Assembly (NCBI GenBank): GCA_049801375.1 | Contig: JBARKJ010000046.1 | Span: 1-64,000, forward strand | Length of the DNA: 64,000 bases | Source of the DNA: JBARKJ01 sp049801375 | GTDB taxonomy: Bacteria; Nitrospirota; JACRHJ01 | Direction of reading: 5' to 3' | Shown: piece after piece, positions 16,937 to 24,148 of the stretch | Layout of the letters: each line of letters begins with the position of its first letter | Position numbering within the stretch: the first letter of the stretch is position 1 | Program-made: the position numbers and the translations under genes | The notes under the pieces: model-generated | Seen by the model: the letters and a program-made list of their open reading frames with translations, nothing else | The model's database searches: none | What the model was told of the DNA's origin: nothing

Positions 16937-17104
16937 TTATGGAAGCTTCTCCGCCTCGTCGATGAGCATCACGGGTATGTCGTCTTTTACCGGATACTTC
17001 AGCTTGCACGCGTCGCAGACAAGGCCATCGCCGTTTTCAGTCAGCCGGATATCTCCCTTGCACTTCGGGCAGGCCAGAATTTCAAGGAGTTCCTTGCTTA
17101 TCAT
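16937..17104 (-). CDS. Trm112/YcaR family zinc-ribbon protein, 55 residues
   Basis: A short gene encoding 'MISKELLEILACPKCKGDI' at its N-terminus and ending 'IPVMLIDEAEKLP'. The two CxxC pairs (CPKC and CDAC) form the zinc site of Trm112-like proteins (YcaR/Trm112p), and 'DDIPVMLIDEA' is the family's C-terminal signature. GGAGGG lies five bases upstream of the ATG (17102-17104). It overlaps the upstream heptosyltransferase by 23 bases, and its stop lies directly before the WaaE start. Relatives such as E. coli ycaR sit between lpxK and kdsB, so its place in an LPS locus is conserved. The biochemical role is uncertain; Trm112 activates methyltransferases in eukaryotes and archaea. Confidence 0.88.
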   Translation of the reverse strand: MISKELLEILACPKCKGDIRLTENGDGLVCDACKLKYPVKDDIPVMLIDEAEKLP

Positions 17105-18140
17105 CTTTTCCCTCCAGCATCTCCTCCGCCGTACGGAGGACGTCTTCGACAGTAATCTCCTTCATGCACCGCATATTATGTTTTGTGTCCGGGCAGTTCT
17201 TCTTTAAACACGGAGCACAGGGAGCGCTGGAGGTGATTACCCTGTGGCCGCTTCCATAAGGGCCTGTGCGTTCCGGAATTGTCGGGCCGAATATCGCCAG
17301 CACGTCCGTACCAACTGCCGCCGCAACGTGCATTGGACCTGAGTCGTTGGTTATCATAAGCTTTGCTTTGCCGAGTAACGCGGCAAGACCTTTCAGAGAG
17401 GTCTTTCCGAAAGCAAGGTTCTCATGGCCCGTCCGGTCTTCAAATGCGGACATCACGCCTGCTTCATCCGCGCTCCCTACAAAGATGTATTTCAGCCCTA
17501 TGCTTTCCTTAAGCGCCTGGGCTAGGCGGACGAAATTCTCCGCGGGCCACCGCTTGGTGATCCATCTCGCCGAGGGCGCGAGGGCTATGAATTCATCGCC
17601 TTCGTTTATACCCGCATCTTTTAAAACCCGACCCGCCTCGATTAAGTCTTCCCGGCTAGCGGGAATATTGAATTCGGGCGCCTCGGGCGCCGGAATGCCG
17701 AAAGCTTTTAGAGTAAGAAGGTAGCGGTCCACGGCGTGCATTTCCGGGTCCGGCACGGAGATTTTTTTATTATAGAAAAAATGAGCGCCCTCCCGCGCGC
17801 TCCCCAGGCCGATTTTTTTCCCGGCCCTGCACGCATAGATCATAATCCCGCTCCGGAGGAGTCCCTGGAGGTCAATCGCCGCGTCGTACTCCTCGGCCCT
17901 CAGCGCCTTTATAAACCTCGACAGCTCGCCGCACCCGCTCTTCGATCTGTCGAAGGCGATGACGTTCGTTATCGCGGGATGGCCGCTGAGTACCGGCTCA
18001 TACGCCTTAAAGACCACCCAGTCCACCCGCAGCCCGGGTACCGCCTTTTTCAGCGCCGCCGCGACCGGCAGGGCATGGATTATATCCCCCAGCGAACTCG
18101 GCTTTATTATCAGGACTTTCTTGAGTCGCCGATTATCCAA
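17082..18140 (-). CDS. LPS heptosyltransferase I-like, family 9
   Basis: This 352-residue family-9 GT-B protein starts 'KVLIIKPSSLGDIIHALPVA', the WaaC-type N-terminus. It has 'AIDLQGLLRSG', 'IALAPSARWITKRWP' and the donor site 'ITNDSGPMHVAAAVGTDVLAIFGPT'. It probably transfers the first heptose from ADP-heptose to Kdo, though WaaC versus WaaF cannot be proved here. The start is TTG (18138-18140), overlapping gmhB by 31 bases; no ATG precedes the conserved strand. A Cys-rich loop ('CAPCLKKNCPDTKHNMRC') lies near the C-terminus. Confidence 0.88.
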   Translation of the reverse strand: MDNRRLKKVLIIKPSSLGDIIHALPVAAALKKAVPGLRVDWVVFKAYEPVLSGHPAITNVIAFDRSKSGCGELSRFIKALRAEEYDAAIDLQGLLRSGIMIYACRAGKKIGLGSAREGAHFFYNKKISVPDPEMHAVDRYLLTLKAFGIPAPEAPEFNIPASREDLIEAGRVLKDAGINEGDEFIALAPSARWITKRWPAENFVRLAQALKESIGLKYIFVGSADEAGVMSAFEDRTGHENLAFGKTSLKGLAALLGKAKLMITNDSGPMHVAAAVGTDVLAIFGPTIPERTGPYGSGHRVITSSAPCAPCLKKNCPDTKHNMRCMKEITVEDVLRTAEEMLEGKDDKQGTP

Positions 18141-18679
18141 TCAGCCGCCTCCGGGAGGTTCGCCGAGATCATGTCCGGCTCTATCCCCTTCTCTTTAAGC
18201 AGGGCCTTTTCTTCGCCGCCGAAGCCCGTCAGGACGAGCACAGTCTTCCCCCCGGCGTTAATGCCAAGCTCTATGTCCGTGGCCTTGTCCCCCACGAAGT
18301 ACGAGCGCGATAGGTCTATGCCGAATCTCTCCGAGGCACTCACGGCCATCCCGGTCTTCGGCTTCCTGCATTCGCATTCGAGCTTCTCGCCGTGGCGAGG
18401 GTGGTGCGGACAAAAATAATATGCGTCGACTGAAGCCCCTTTTTGCTCCAGAAGGTTTGAGAGCTTCAGGTTGACCTTATGCAGCTCTTCCTCCGAGAAA
18501 AGCCCCCTCGCCACCCCGGACTGGTTGCTGACCACTACCAGCATAAACCCGGCATTTTTCAGCCGGAGGAGCGCCTTCGCCGCGCCTGGTATCAGCGCGA
18601 CCTGCTCAGGGTTGGACAGGTATCCTATCTCCTCGTTTATCGTCCCGTCTCTGTCAAGGAAGACCGCGCGCTCACGCAT
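18110..18679 (-). CDS. gmhB: D-glycero-beta-D-manno-heptose 1,7-bisphosphate 7-phosphatase
   Basis: This HAD phosphatase removes the 7-phosphate between the kinase and nucleotidyltransferase steps of ADP-heptose synthesis. Nucleophile Asp9 and acid Asp11 are in 'VFLDRDGTIN'. 'VSNQSGVARG' is motif II, and a zinc loop is formed by 'YFCPHHPRHGE...ECECRKPKTGM'. 'YFVGDKATDIELG' is motif IV. The 189 residues match the family. Overlaps with both flanking heptosyltransferases show coupling. With rfaE1 at 4.0 kb it covers two of the pathway's steps; gmhA, the nucleotidyltransferase and hldD are not in the window. Confidence 0.94.
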   Translation of the reverse strand: MRERAVFLDRDGTINEEIGYLSNPEQVALIPGAAKALLRLKNAGFMLVVVSNQSGVARGLFSEEELHKVNLKLSNLLEQKGASVDAYYFCPHHPRHGEKLECECRKPKTGMAVSASERFGIDLSRSYFVGDKATDIELGINAGGKTVLVLTGFGGEEKALLKEKGIEPDMISANLPEAADWIIGDSRKS

Positions 18680-19700
18680 ATTTCGAAAGCATCTCTTCCG
18701 CCGTTTTCAGGACCTTTGCCGGGGTCACGCGCTCAAGGCAATTATAGTGCTGATGCGGGCATGTCCTCTTAAAACAGGGGCTGCATGTTACCGGCTCCCG
18801 GACGACCGCCGATTTTTTATTAAACGGCCCGGTCGCCGCCGGGTCCGTCGAACCGAATATCGCAAGCGTCGGGACATCCAGCGCCGATGCTATATGCATC
18901 GGTCCGGTATCGTTCGTAATGAATAGCGAGCAGGCTTTTATCAGCGCCATCAGGCCCCGGAGGTCCGTCTTTCCGGCAAGGTTCACCGCCCCCTCGCGCA
19001 TCGATGCCTGGACCGCATTCGCGGTATTCATTTCCCCGGGCCCGCCGAAGATAATTATTTTAGCGCCATGCTTCGCCAATTTGTCGGCGACCTGCCCGAA
19101 CCGCTCCGGGTGCCATTTTTTAGCGACACCATACTGCGCTCCGGGGTTTATACCGACTATGGTATCTCCTTTTTTAATATCGGCTGAGTTTAAAAGCTCC
19201 CGCGCCGAATTTATTTCATCCTTCGACAGGTAAAGTTTCGGGTGGTGCCCGGCTGTTTTCAGTCCCAGTTTTTCGAGCAGGTCAAGGTAATAAAAAACCT
19301 GGTGCTTTTTCTTCGTCTCATACGATACCTTTACGCTCTTCGTAAGCAGGATTCCCCTGCCATCCGTCGAGTAACCCATCCGCTCAGGTATATTGGCCAG
19401 AAACGCGATAAGCGCCGCCTCGAATGCATTTTGAAGGAGGATAGCGGTCTTGAATTTTTGCTTCCTGATCTCTATAACGGCGCTGGCCAAACCGCGGGGG
19501 CCGGAGTGCTTCCCCTTGCGGTCAAGCCGTATGACGTGGTCAACCGCCGGGTTTCCTAAAAGCAGTAAATCCAGCGGAGGGCGCACGATGGCCGTAATCT
19601 CGGCCTCTGGATAGTTCTTTCGTATACCCGCCAGGGCCGGGGTAGCCATTATGAGGTCGCCCACCCAGTTCGTCGCTCGGACAAGGACCTTCTCACGCAT
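18672..19700 (-). CDS. waaF: LPS heptosyltransferase II
   Basis: Family-9 transferase of 342 residues with the WaaF start 'VLVRATNWVGDLIMATPAL', then 'LLQNAFEAAL', 'GINPGAQYGVAKKWHPERF' and the donor site 'LFITNDTGPMHIASALDVPTLAIFGSTDP'. The 'RATNWVGD' form is the best single discriminator for heptosyltransferase II, so I use the symbol here and not for the two paralogues. It adds the second heptose. It ends in gmhB with an 8-base overlap and starts 8 bases inside the lpxL end. Confidence 0.9.
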   Translation of the reverse strand: MREKVLVRATNWVGDLIMATPALAGIRKNYPEAEITAIVRPPLDLLLLGNPAVDHVIRLDRKGKHSGPRGLASAVIEIRKQKFKTAILLQNAFEAALIAFLANIPERMGYSTDGRGILLTKSVKVSYETKKKHQVFYYLDLLEKLGLKTAGHHPKLYLSKDEINSARELLNSADIKKGDTIVGINPGAQYGVAKKWHPERFGQVADKLAKHGAKIIIFGGPGEMNTANAVQASMREGAVNLAGKTDLRGLMALIKACSLFITNDTGPMHIASALDVPTLAIFGSTDPAATGPFNKKSAVVREPVTCSPCFKRTCPHQHYNCLERVTPAKVLKTAEEMLSKYA

Positions 19701-20634
19701 TGTCAGGATACTCCGTCGGCGTCTCTAAAGGCCTGGTTTTCCACCGCCTGTGCACCCAGAACCATTGGTCCGGATATTGCCTTATGAAATCTTCGATGGC
19801 CTTCGTATATGCCTGCGTATTCGCCGTTAAGTCCGCCTCTTTGTCGCCGGTTTCTATAAGAGGTATCTCGTCTCCTATATGTATCTCGTGCAACCCGCTG
19901 TTAACCCGCCTTATAAAAGCGGGAATTACCGGGGCCTTGGTCCGCGCCGCTATTAACGCCAGGCCTTTGTTCGTGCAGGCCGGCCTGCCGAAAAAGTCCA
20001 CGAAAACGCCTTCCTTGCGGGCCACGTTCTGGTCTAGGAGTATCCCCACGGTCCCGCCCTCGGAAACCGTTTTCAGTATCTCCTTCATTCCCCATTTTTT
20101 TCCGATCATGAAGTTCCCGTAACGGGTGCGGATTTTTGTGACAAGTTCTTCCATGTACGGGTTGTCCATGGGACGAGCGACCACGCCGAACGGCGGTTTC
20201 CGTACCGACTGCGCAAGGGCCAGAAACTCCCAACTTCCGCAGTGACCGGTCAGAAGCAGCAACCCCTTGCCCTTTGAGAGCGCCCGGTCGTAGGCTTCGA
20301 TGTTGACTATCCTGAAGTTTTTCTCGATGCCGTCTTTGAAAAACCTCTCCGACCTTATGAACTCGATTGCGGATTTGGTGAAATTCTGAAAAACCGACCT
20401 TGCAATTTGGTGGATCTCTTCTTCGCCTTTATCCTTAAAGCTGTTTCTTAAATTATCAAGCGTAATCGATTGGTGTCGTTTATCAATTTTAAATGCGACC
20501 GAACCGATAACCCCGCCCATCCAGTACATCAGCGGGTACGGAACAAGGCTTATCATCCCGCCCACTGCTACAGTTAACCAGTACTCAGCAAGCCACGCTA
20601 ACTTATTGTTTCCTTTATTTTTTTTCTTACCCAT
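19693..20634 (-). CDS. lpxL: Lipid A late acyltransferase (LpxL/HtrB family)
   Basis: This lysophospholipid acyltransferase-type enzyme adds a secondary fatty acyl chain to Kdo-lipid A on the cytoplasmic side of the inner membrane. A hydrophobic N-terminal anchor (near 'WLTVAVGGMISLVPYPLMYW') precedes the catalytic HX4E motif 'GHCGSWEF'. Later come 'VGILLDQNVARKEGVFVDFFGRPA' and 'PDQWFWVHRRWKTRP', conserved in LpxL. I use ATG 20634 (313 residues, overlapping lpxK by 8 bases); a TTG at 20646 is also possible. A second LpxL-like gene at 39.6 kb belongs to another locus. Confidence 0.9.
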   Translation of the reverse strand: MGKKKNKGNNKLAWLAEYWLTVAVGGMISLVPYPLMYWMGGVIGSVAFKIDKRHQSITLDNLRNSFKDKGEEEIHQIARSVFQNFTKSAIEFIRSERFFKDGIEKNFRIVNIEAYDRALSKGKGLLLLTGHCGSWEFLALAQSVRKPPFGVVARPMDNPYMEELVTKIRTRYGNFMIGKKWGMKEILKTVSEGGTVGILLDQNVARKEGVFVDFFGRPACTNKGLALIAARTKAPVIPAFIRRVNSGLHEIHIGDEIPLIETGDKEADLTANTQAYTKAIEDFIRQYPDQWFWVHRRWKTRPLETPTEYPDNA

Positions 20635-21736
20635 CCTGCCCTTCAAGCGCCCGGTTCAACGAAATATCCAGTAATTCCGAGCCGTTATAAATTTCCATGC
20701 CGGCCTTCAATGCGTAAATTCCCGTCCCCGCCGGGACTAGCCCTTCGAGCTTCACGGCGTCTTTCTCTGTAGTTACAAGCACTTCCGCGCCGGATTCTGC
20801 CGCTTTTCCCTCTAAAAAAGCCACGTCTTCCAGAGAATAGGAATGATGGTCCGGGAACTCTTCCGACCCGGTGATTTTAGCATTAAGTTTATGTAAAATC
20901 AATGAAAAAGACCCCGGATTGGCGATCCCGCAGAATGCGAAAATCCTTTTGCCGGCAAAGAGTTCGGCGGGTATTTCTTCGCGAGATTTTTCGCGTGAGT
21001 TTATGTTATAAAAGCTTACTGGGAAATATCCTGCATTAGCCATTGAAGTATCTGATAAGGCGAATGATTTAACCTTTTGTTCCTCTTCTGGACGTATAGT
21101 CGTAGCCCCTGTAAATATGATGAAATTTGCCCTTTTTACCCCCCTTTTTGGCTCGCGGAGGTACCCCATCGGGATTGTATGCCCGTTCCCGAACGGATGC
21201 GCCGCATCCATCAGGAGTATGTTCAGGTCCCGGTGCAGCCGGACATGCTGGAAGCCGTCGTCGAGTACCATCGCCCGGGGATGGAATCGCTCCCAGGCCG
21301 CCTTCCCCGCCTCGTACCTGTCGCTCCCCATCACCACCGGCACGCCCGGCAGGCTCCTTGCGATGAGCACCGGCTCGTCCCCCGCCTCACCGGGCGGCAG
21401 GATGTTCCCCAGGCCATCCGATACGACACGCACCCTGCCCTCGGACATGCCCTTATATCCGCGCGTCAGGACCGCCGTTTTGATTCCTTTTTCCTCCAGC
21501 ATCCGCACGATGTTTATGACCATCGGCGTCTTGCCCGTCCCCCCGGCGGTTATGTTGCCGACGCTTATGACCTTGCACGCCAGGCGCTTCGGCTTGATTA
21601 TCCCGCTTGAATACAGCCACGCCTTCAGCCCCGCCGCAAAACCGTAAATAAGGCTGGCGGGGTATAGAAGGTATAGCCACGGAGGCATCGGCGCTTCGCC
21701 TTTCAGGGATGCGAGGAGTTTAGGAGAGAGGTTCAT
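20627..21736 (-). CDS. lpxK: Tetraacyldisaccharide 4'-kinase
   Basis: LpxK phosphorylates the 4' position of the lipid A disaccharide, giving lipid IVA for WaaA. The P-loop 'GNITAGGTGKTPM' spans residues 60-72 after an N-terminal membrane helix. 'VLTRGYKG', 'LDDGFQHVRLHRDLNILLMDA' and 'FCGIANPGSF' are family signatures. The start is ATG 21734-21736 (369 residues), 25 bases downstream of the DUF559 element. No convincing ribosome site is visible, probably because the element has replaced the original leader. Translation of the preceding bases into the element gives the repeat-derived peptide 'HPPLKIRGG', which should not be annotated as LpxK. Confidence 0.93.
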   Translation of the reverse strand: MNLSPKLLASLKGEAPMPPWLYLLYPASLIYGFAAGLKAWLYSSGIIKPKRLACKVISVGNITAGGTGKTPMVINIVRMLEEKGIKTAVLTRGYKGMSEGRVRVVSDGLGNILPPGEAGDEPVLIARSLPGVPVVMGSDRYEAGKAAWERFHPRAMVLDDGFQHVRLHRDLNILLMDAAHPFGNGHTIPMGYLREPKRGVKRANFIIFTGATTIRPEEEQKVKSFALSDTSMANAGYFPVSFYNINSREKSREEIPAELFAGKRIFAFCGIANPGSFSLILHKLNAKITGSEEFPDHHSYSLEDVAFLEGKAAESGAEVLVTTEKDAVKLEGLVPAGTGIYALKAGMEIYNGSELLDISLNRALEGQDG

Positions 21737-21760
21737 AATTTTATGGACACCATGCTTTTC

Positions 21761-21804
21761 ATAACTCCCCCTCAATCCCCCTCTTATCTTAAGCGGGGGA
21801 TGAA
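21761..21804. repeat. Left terminal inverted repeat of the DUF559 element
   Basis: The sequence begins ATAACTCCCCCTC, continues CCCCCTCTTATCTTAAG and ends GGGGGATGAA. It is the inverted partner of 22195-22238. It holds the last codons and the TAA stop of the DUF559 gene. In minus-strand RNA its inner palindrome would form a stable hairpin between waaA and lpxK. Confidence 0.8.
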
Positions 21805-22199
21805 TGAAGGGATGTATCGGATACAATCTTCACCGTCAACTTCGCCAGAACGGTCTTAACATCCTCCAAAACTTCATTGTTCCGGAATCGCATAACATTT
21901 ATACCATTGGCATTCAGATATTCTGTCCGCACCGTATCGTATTTCCGGTTATCAGATTCGTCATGCTGTCCGCCGTCCAATTCTACCGCAAGCTTCGCGG
22001 CGGGAGAATAAAAATCCAAGATATATGGCCCGACGCTGTATTGGCGGAAAAATTTCAGGTCTTGAAATTCCCTGTCCCGCACATGTGACCAGAAAATTTC
22101 CTCGGCCTCCGTCTGGTTATGCCGTAATTCCCTCCTACGCGGTTTAAGTATCGGATGATTTTTGATTTTTATATTATCCAATTTTCTTTTCACCTTCAT
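21789..22199 (-). CDS. DUF559 (Vsr-like endonuclease fold) protein
   Basis: This 136-residue protein has 'RRRELRHNQTEAEEIFWSHVRDREF', then 'YILDFYSPAAKLAVELDGGQHDE' and 'VMRFRNNEVLEDV'. This is the DUF559 signature, with the restriction-endonuclease-like acidic core (D in ILDFY, E in AVELDGGQH). DUF559 proteins are often fused or linked to repeats and mobile DNA. The ATG is inside the right repeat and the stop inside the left, so the coding region and repeats form one unit. It is co-oriented with the LPS genes and so probably transcribed with them. It has no role in LPS synthesis. A nicking or homing-type nuclease is plausible; no activity is proven. Confidence 0.85.
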   Translation of the reverse strand: MKVKRKLDNIKIKNHPILKPRRRELRHNQTEAEEIFWSHVRDREFQDLKFFRQYSVGPYILDFYSPAAKLAVELDGGQHDESDNRKYDTVRTEYLNANGINVMRFRNNEVLEDVKTVLAKLTVKIVSDTSLHSSPA

Positions 22200-22238
22200 C
22201 CCCCTCTTAAGATAAGAGGGGGACCGAGGGGGCGTTAT
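22195..22238. repeat. Right terminal inverted repeat of the DUF559 element
   Basis: The sequence begins TTCATCCCCCTC, has CTTAAGATAAG in the middle and ends GGGGGCGTTAT, inverted relative to 21761-21804. On the minus strand it encodes the last residues of WaaA (HNAPSVPLLS) and its stop. Its inner edge provides a G5 run directly before the ATG of the DUF559 gene. Confidence 0.8.
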
Positions 22239-23508
22239 GAAGCATCTCCTCCACCGCCTTAAAATCTTTTGCCAGCGCGCCTTTATTTTTTTCTATCGCT
22301 TCAAGTGCCGCCTTGCCGAGAGCCGAATATCTGGCTGGGTCGCACAGGAGTTTCGCCGCTTCGGTTGCGAGTTCTTCGCCGTCGCGGACTTCTATGCCCG
22401 CGCCGCAGTCCTTCAGTATCCGGCTGATGTCGCGGAAATTGTGCATCACCGGGCCGAATAAGACGGGCTTGCCGAAGGAAGCGGGTTCCAGGATATTGTG
22501 CCCGCCGACCTCGGCCCAGCTTCCGCCGACGAAGTTTATATCGCCCACGGCATATGTCCCGGCCAGTTCGCCCATCGTGTCGAGGAGCAGGACGGAGCCG
22601 GAAGAGGGGCCGGGGGTGAGGGTACTTTTCCTCCTGCACGCAAATCCCGCCCGCTTGACCGACTCTTCCGCCGCCGCGAAACGCTCCGGGTGTCTGGGGG
22701 CCAGGACCATCACCATGTCCGGAAAAGCCATAAGCAGTTTTTTATATGCCTTGAGCGCCTCGTCCTCTTCGCCCTGGTGAGTGCTCCCGGCGATGAATAC
22801 CTTCGCGCCCTCCGGGATGCCAAGTGCCGCCCGTGTCACGGCGGGTTTGCCCGCGACTATCGCCTGGTCGAACTTGATATTGCCGGCTACGGATACCCTA
22901 TCCGGCGGCGCGCCAAGTTGGATTATCCGCTCGGCGTCCATCTCGCTCTGCATCAGGAAGCGGCTGACCAGCGGGAGCACGCGCCGGAAGAAGAATCTGA
23001 ACCTGCTGTACCCCTTGAGCGAGCGGGGCGAGATGCGGCCGTTGACGATTAGCGACGGGATATTTTCATCGTGCAAGGTCTTCAGGAGGTTCGGCCATAT
23101 CTCCGTCTCCACCACCACGAAGAGGTCCGGGGACATATGCCCGATTACGCGGCGGACGACGACGGCGAAATCGAAGGGAAAGAAAAAAAATTTCGCCTTA
23201 TCACCAAGCTTCTCATGCGCGATTTTATTGCCGGTCTCGGTGACGGTGGAGAAATAAATCTCCGTATCCGGGTGGGCTTCCTTAAGCTGGATGACGAGCG
23301 GGGCCGCCGCTACCGTCTCGCCGACGGACACCGCGTGGAACCAGACGCGCTTTCTTTTTTTCTGGTTAAAAAAACCCGTCTTGAAAAAGCCGAACCGCTG
23401 GCCTATCCCCGCCCTCTTTTTCCCCTTCGCCATGAGCGAGATCAGCATATAGGGGAAATAAAAAAGCGCGAAGACATAGAGCAGAATTCCGTAGAGGAAA
23501 AATATCAC
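22207..23508 (-). CDS. waaA: 3-deoxy-D-manno-octulosonic acid (Kdo) transferase
   Basis: WaaA transfers Kdo from CMP-Kdo to lipid IVA at the inner membrane. A hydrophobic N-terminal anchor ('VFALFYFPYMLISLM') precedes 'RVWFHAVSVGE', the invariant WaaA motif with the catalytic Glu. Later come 'IVETEIWPN'-type 'VVETEIWPNLL', 'GSTHQGEE' and 'FVGGSWAEVGGHNILEPA'. I use GTG 23506-23508, whose GTGA overlap matches the restored end of the preceding DUF374 gene and which has a G-rich ribosome site; GTG 23520 is the alternative. The last ten residues and the stop come from the DUF559 element's repeat. An internal stretch (22600-22624) also resembles a dispersed repeat. Confidence 0.94.
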   Translation of the reverse strand: MIFFLYGILLYVFALFYFPYMLISLMAKGKKRAGIGQRFGFFKTGFFNQKKRKRVWFHAVSVGETVAAAPLVIQLKEAHPDTEIYFSTVTETGNKIAHEKLGDKAKFFFFPFDFAVVVRRVIGHMSPDLFVVVETEIWPNLLKTLHDENIPSLIVNGRISPRSLKGYSRFRFFFRRVLPLVSRFLMQSEMDAERIIQLGAPPDRVSVAGNIKFDQAIVAGKPAVTRAALGIPEGAKVFIAGSTHQGEEDEALKAYKKLLMAFPDMVMVLAPRHPERFAAAEESVKRAGFACRRKSTLTPGPSSGSVLLLDTMGELAGTYAVGDINFVGGSWAEVGGHNILEPASFGKPVLFGPVMHNFRDISRILKDCGAGIEVRDGEELATEAAKLLCDPARYSALGKAALEAIEKNKGALAKDFKAVEEMLHNAPSVPLLS

Positions 23509-24148
23509 TTGGGCCCCCACCAGTTATCCGCCCTGTCCGTCAATTCGCGCATCCGCCTCTCCAGCTCGGCCCGGAGGGCTTCCGCCGTCTCTTTATCGGC
23601 GTCTCTCGGGACGAATAGCGGCTCTCCGTAGATCGCAACGGCCTGTGTGAAGGGGTAAGGGATGATGAAGCTATCCCAGGATTTTAAAGTTTTTTTTTGC
23701 GTGCGGAATATGTAAGGGGATATATCGGGAGGCCGGTCGCCTTCGCCGCCTGGATTACTCCCGGCTGGACGACGTACCTGGGGCCCTTGGGGCCGTCGGG
23801 AGTGAACGCGATGCTGAAGCCTTCGCGGGCGAGCTTTATCAGTTCTTTAAGCGCCGATATACCGCCGCGGGTCGTCGAGCCGCGCGAGGAGGCGATGCCG
23901 AAATACTTTACCAGCCTGGCTATAAGCTCCCCGTCCTTGTGCCTGCTGACCATCACGGAGGACGGGCGGGAGAGCTTCATGAACGGCATCAGGAGTATCC
24001 TGCCGTGCCAGAACGAGAATATAAGCTGCGTGTCTTTCGGAGGACGGTTTATCACCTTAAGGCGCAGCGTGAGCCGTAAGAGCTTCAATAAGACCGCACC
24101 CAGAAACGGGCCGGCAAGTATCAGTAGTTTGTCAGAGCGTTTCGACAT
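23505..24148 (-). CDS. DUF374 / lysophospholipid acyltransferase-like protein, frameshifted in an A9 run
   Basis: The first 154 codons encode a DUF374 protein with 'LIFSFWHGRILLMPFM', 'VMVSRHKDGELIARLV', 'SSRGSTTRGG' and 'AFTPDGPKGPRYVVQPG', the conserved blocks of this acyltransferase-like family linked to LPS genes. In the A9 run (23690-23698) the frame hits a stop at 23684. Shifting one base (as if the run were A10) restores 'TLKSWDSFIIPYPF' and 'YGEPLFVPRDAD', the expected DUF374 C-terminus, and ends at a TGA (23505) forming a GTGA overlap with waaA. It may be a sequencing error, transcriptional slippage, phase variation or a real mutation. The gene is annotated across the shift. Confidence 0.8.

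Larger units (their letters stand above)
21761..22238. mobile_element. 478-bp DUF559 cassette with 44-bp terminal inverted repeats
   Basis: The left end (21761-21804) and the reverse complement of the right end (22195-22238) match at 40 of 44 positions, with differences only at four scattered bases. Each end is itself a near palindrome: a C5 block, CTTATCTTAAG and a G5 block. The only gene inside is a DUF559 nuclease-like gene that starts and stops within the repeats. The right end supplies the last codons and stop of waaA. Outside the repeats, ATGCTT(TT)CATAAC is also mirrored, so the homology may extend about ten bases further. No transposase is present and no target duplication is certain. 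Confidence 0.75.

Noticed and set aside
21736..21826. An LpxK N-terminal extension into the DUF559 element
   Set aside because: The extra peptide is the translation of the element's repeat (HPPLKIRGG), and LpxK homologues begin at the MNLSPKL region.
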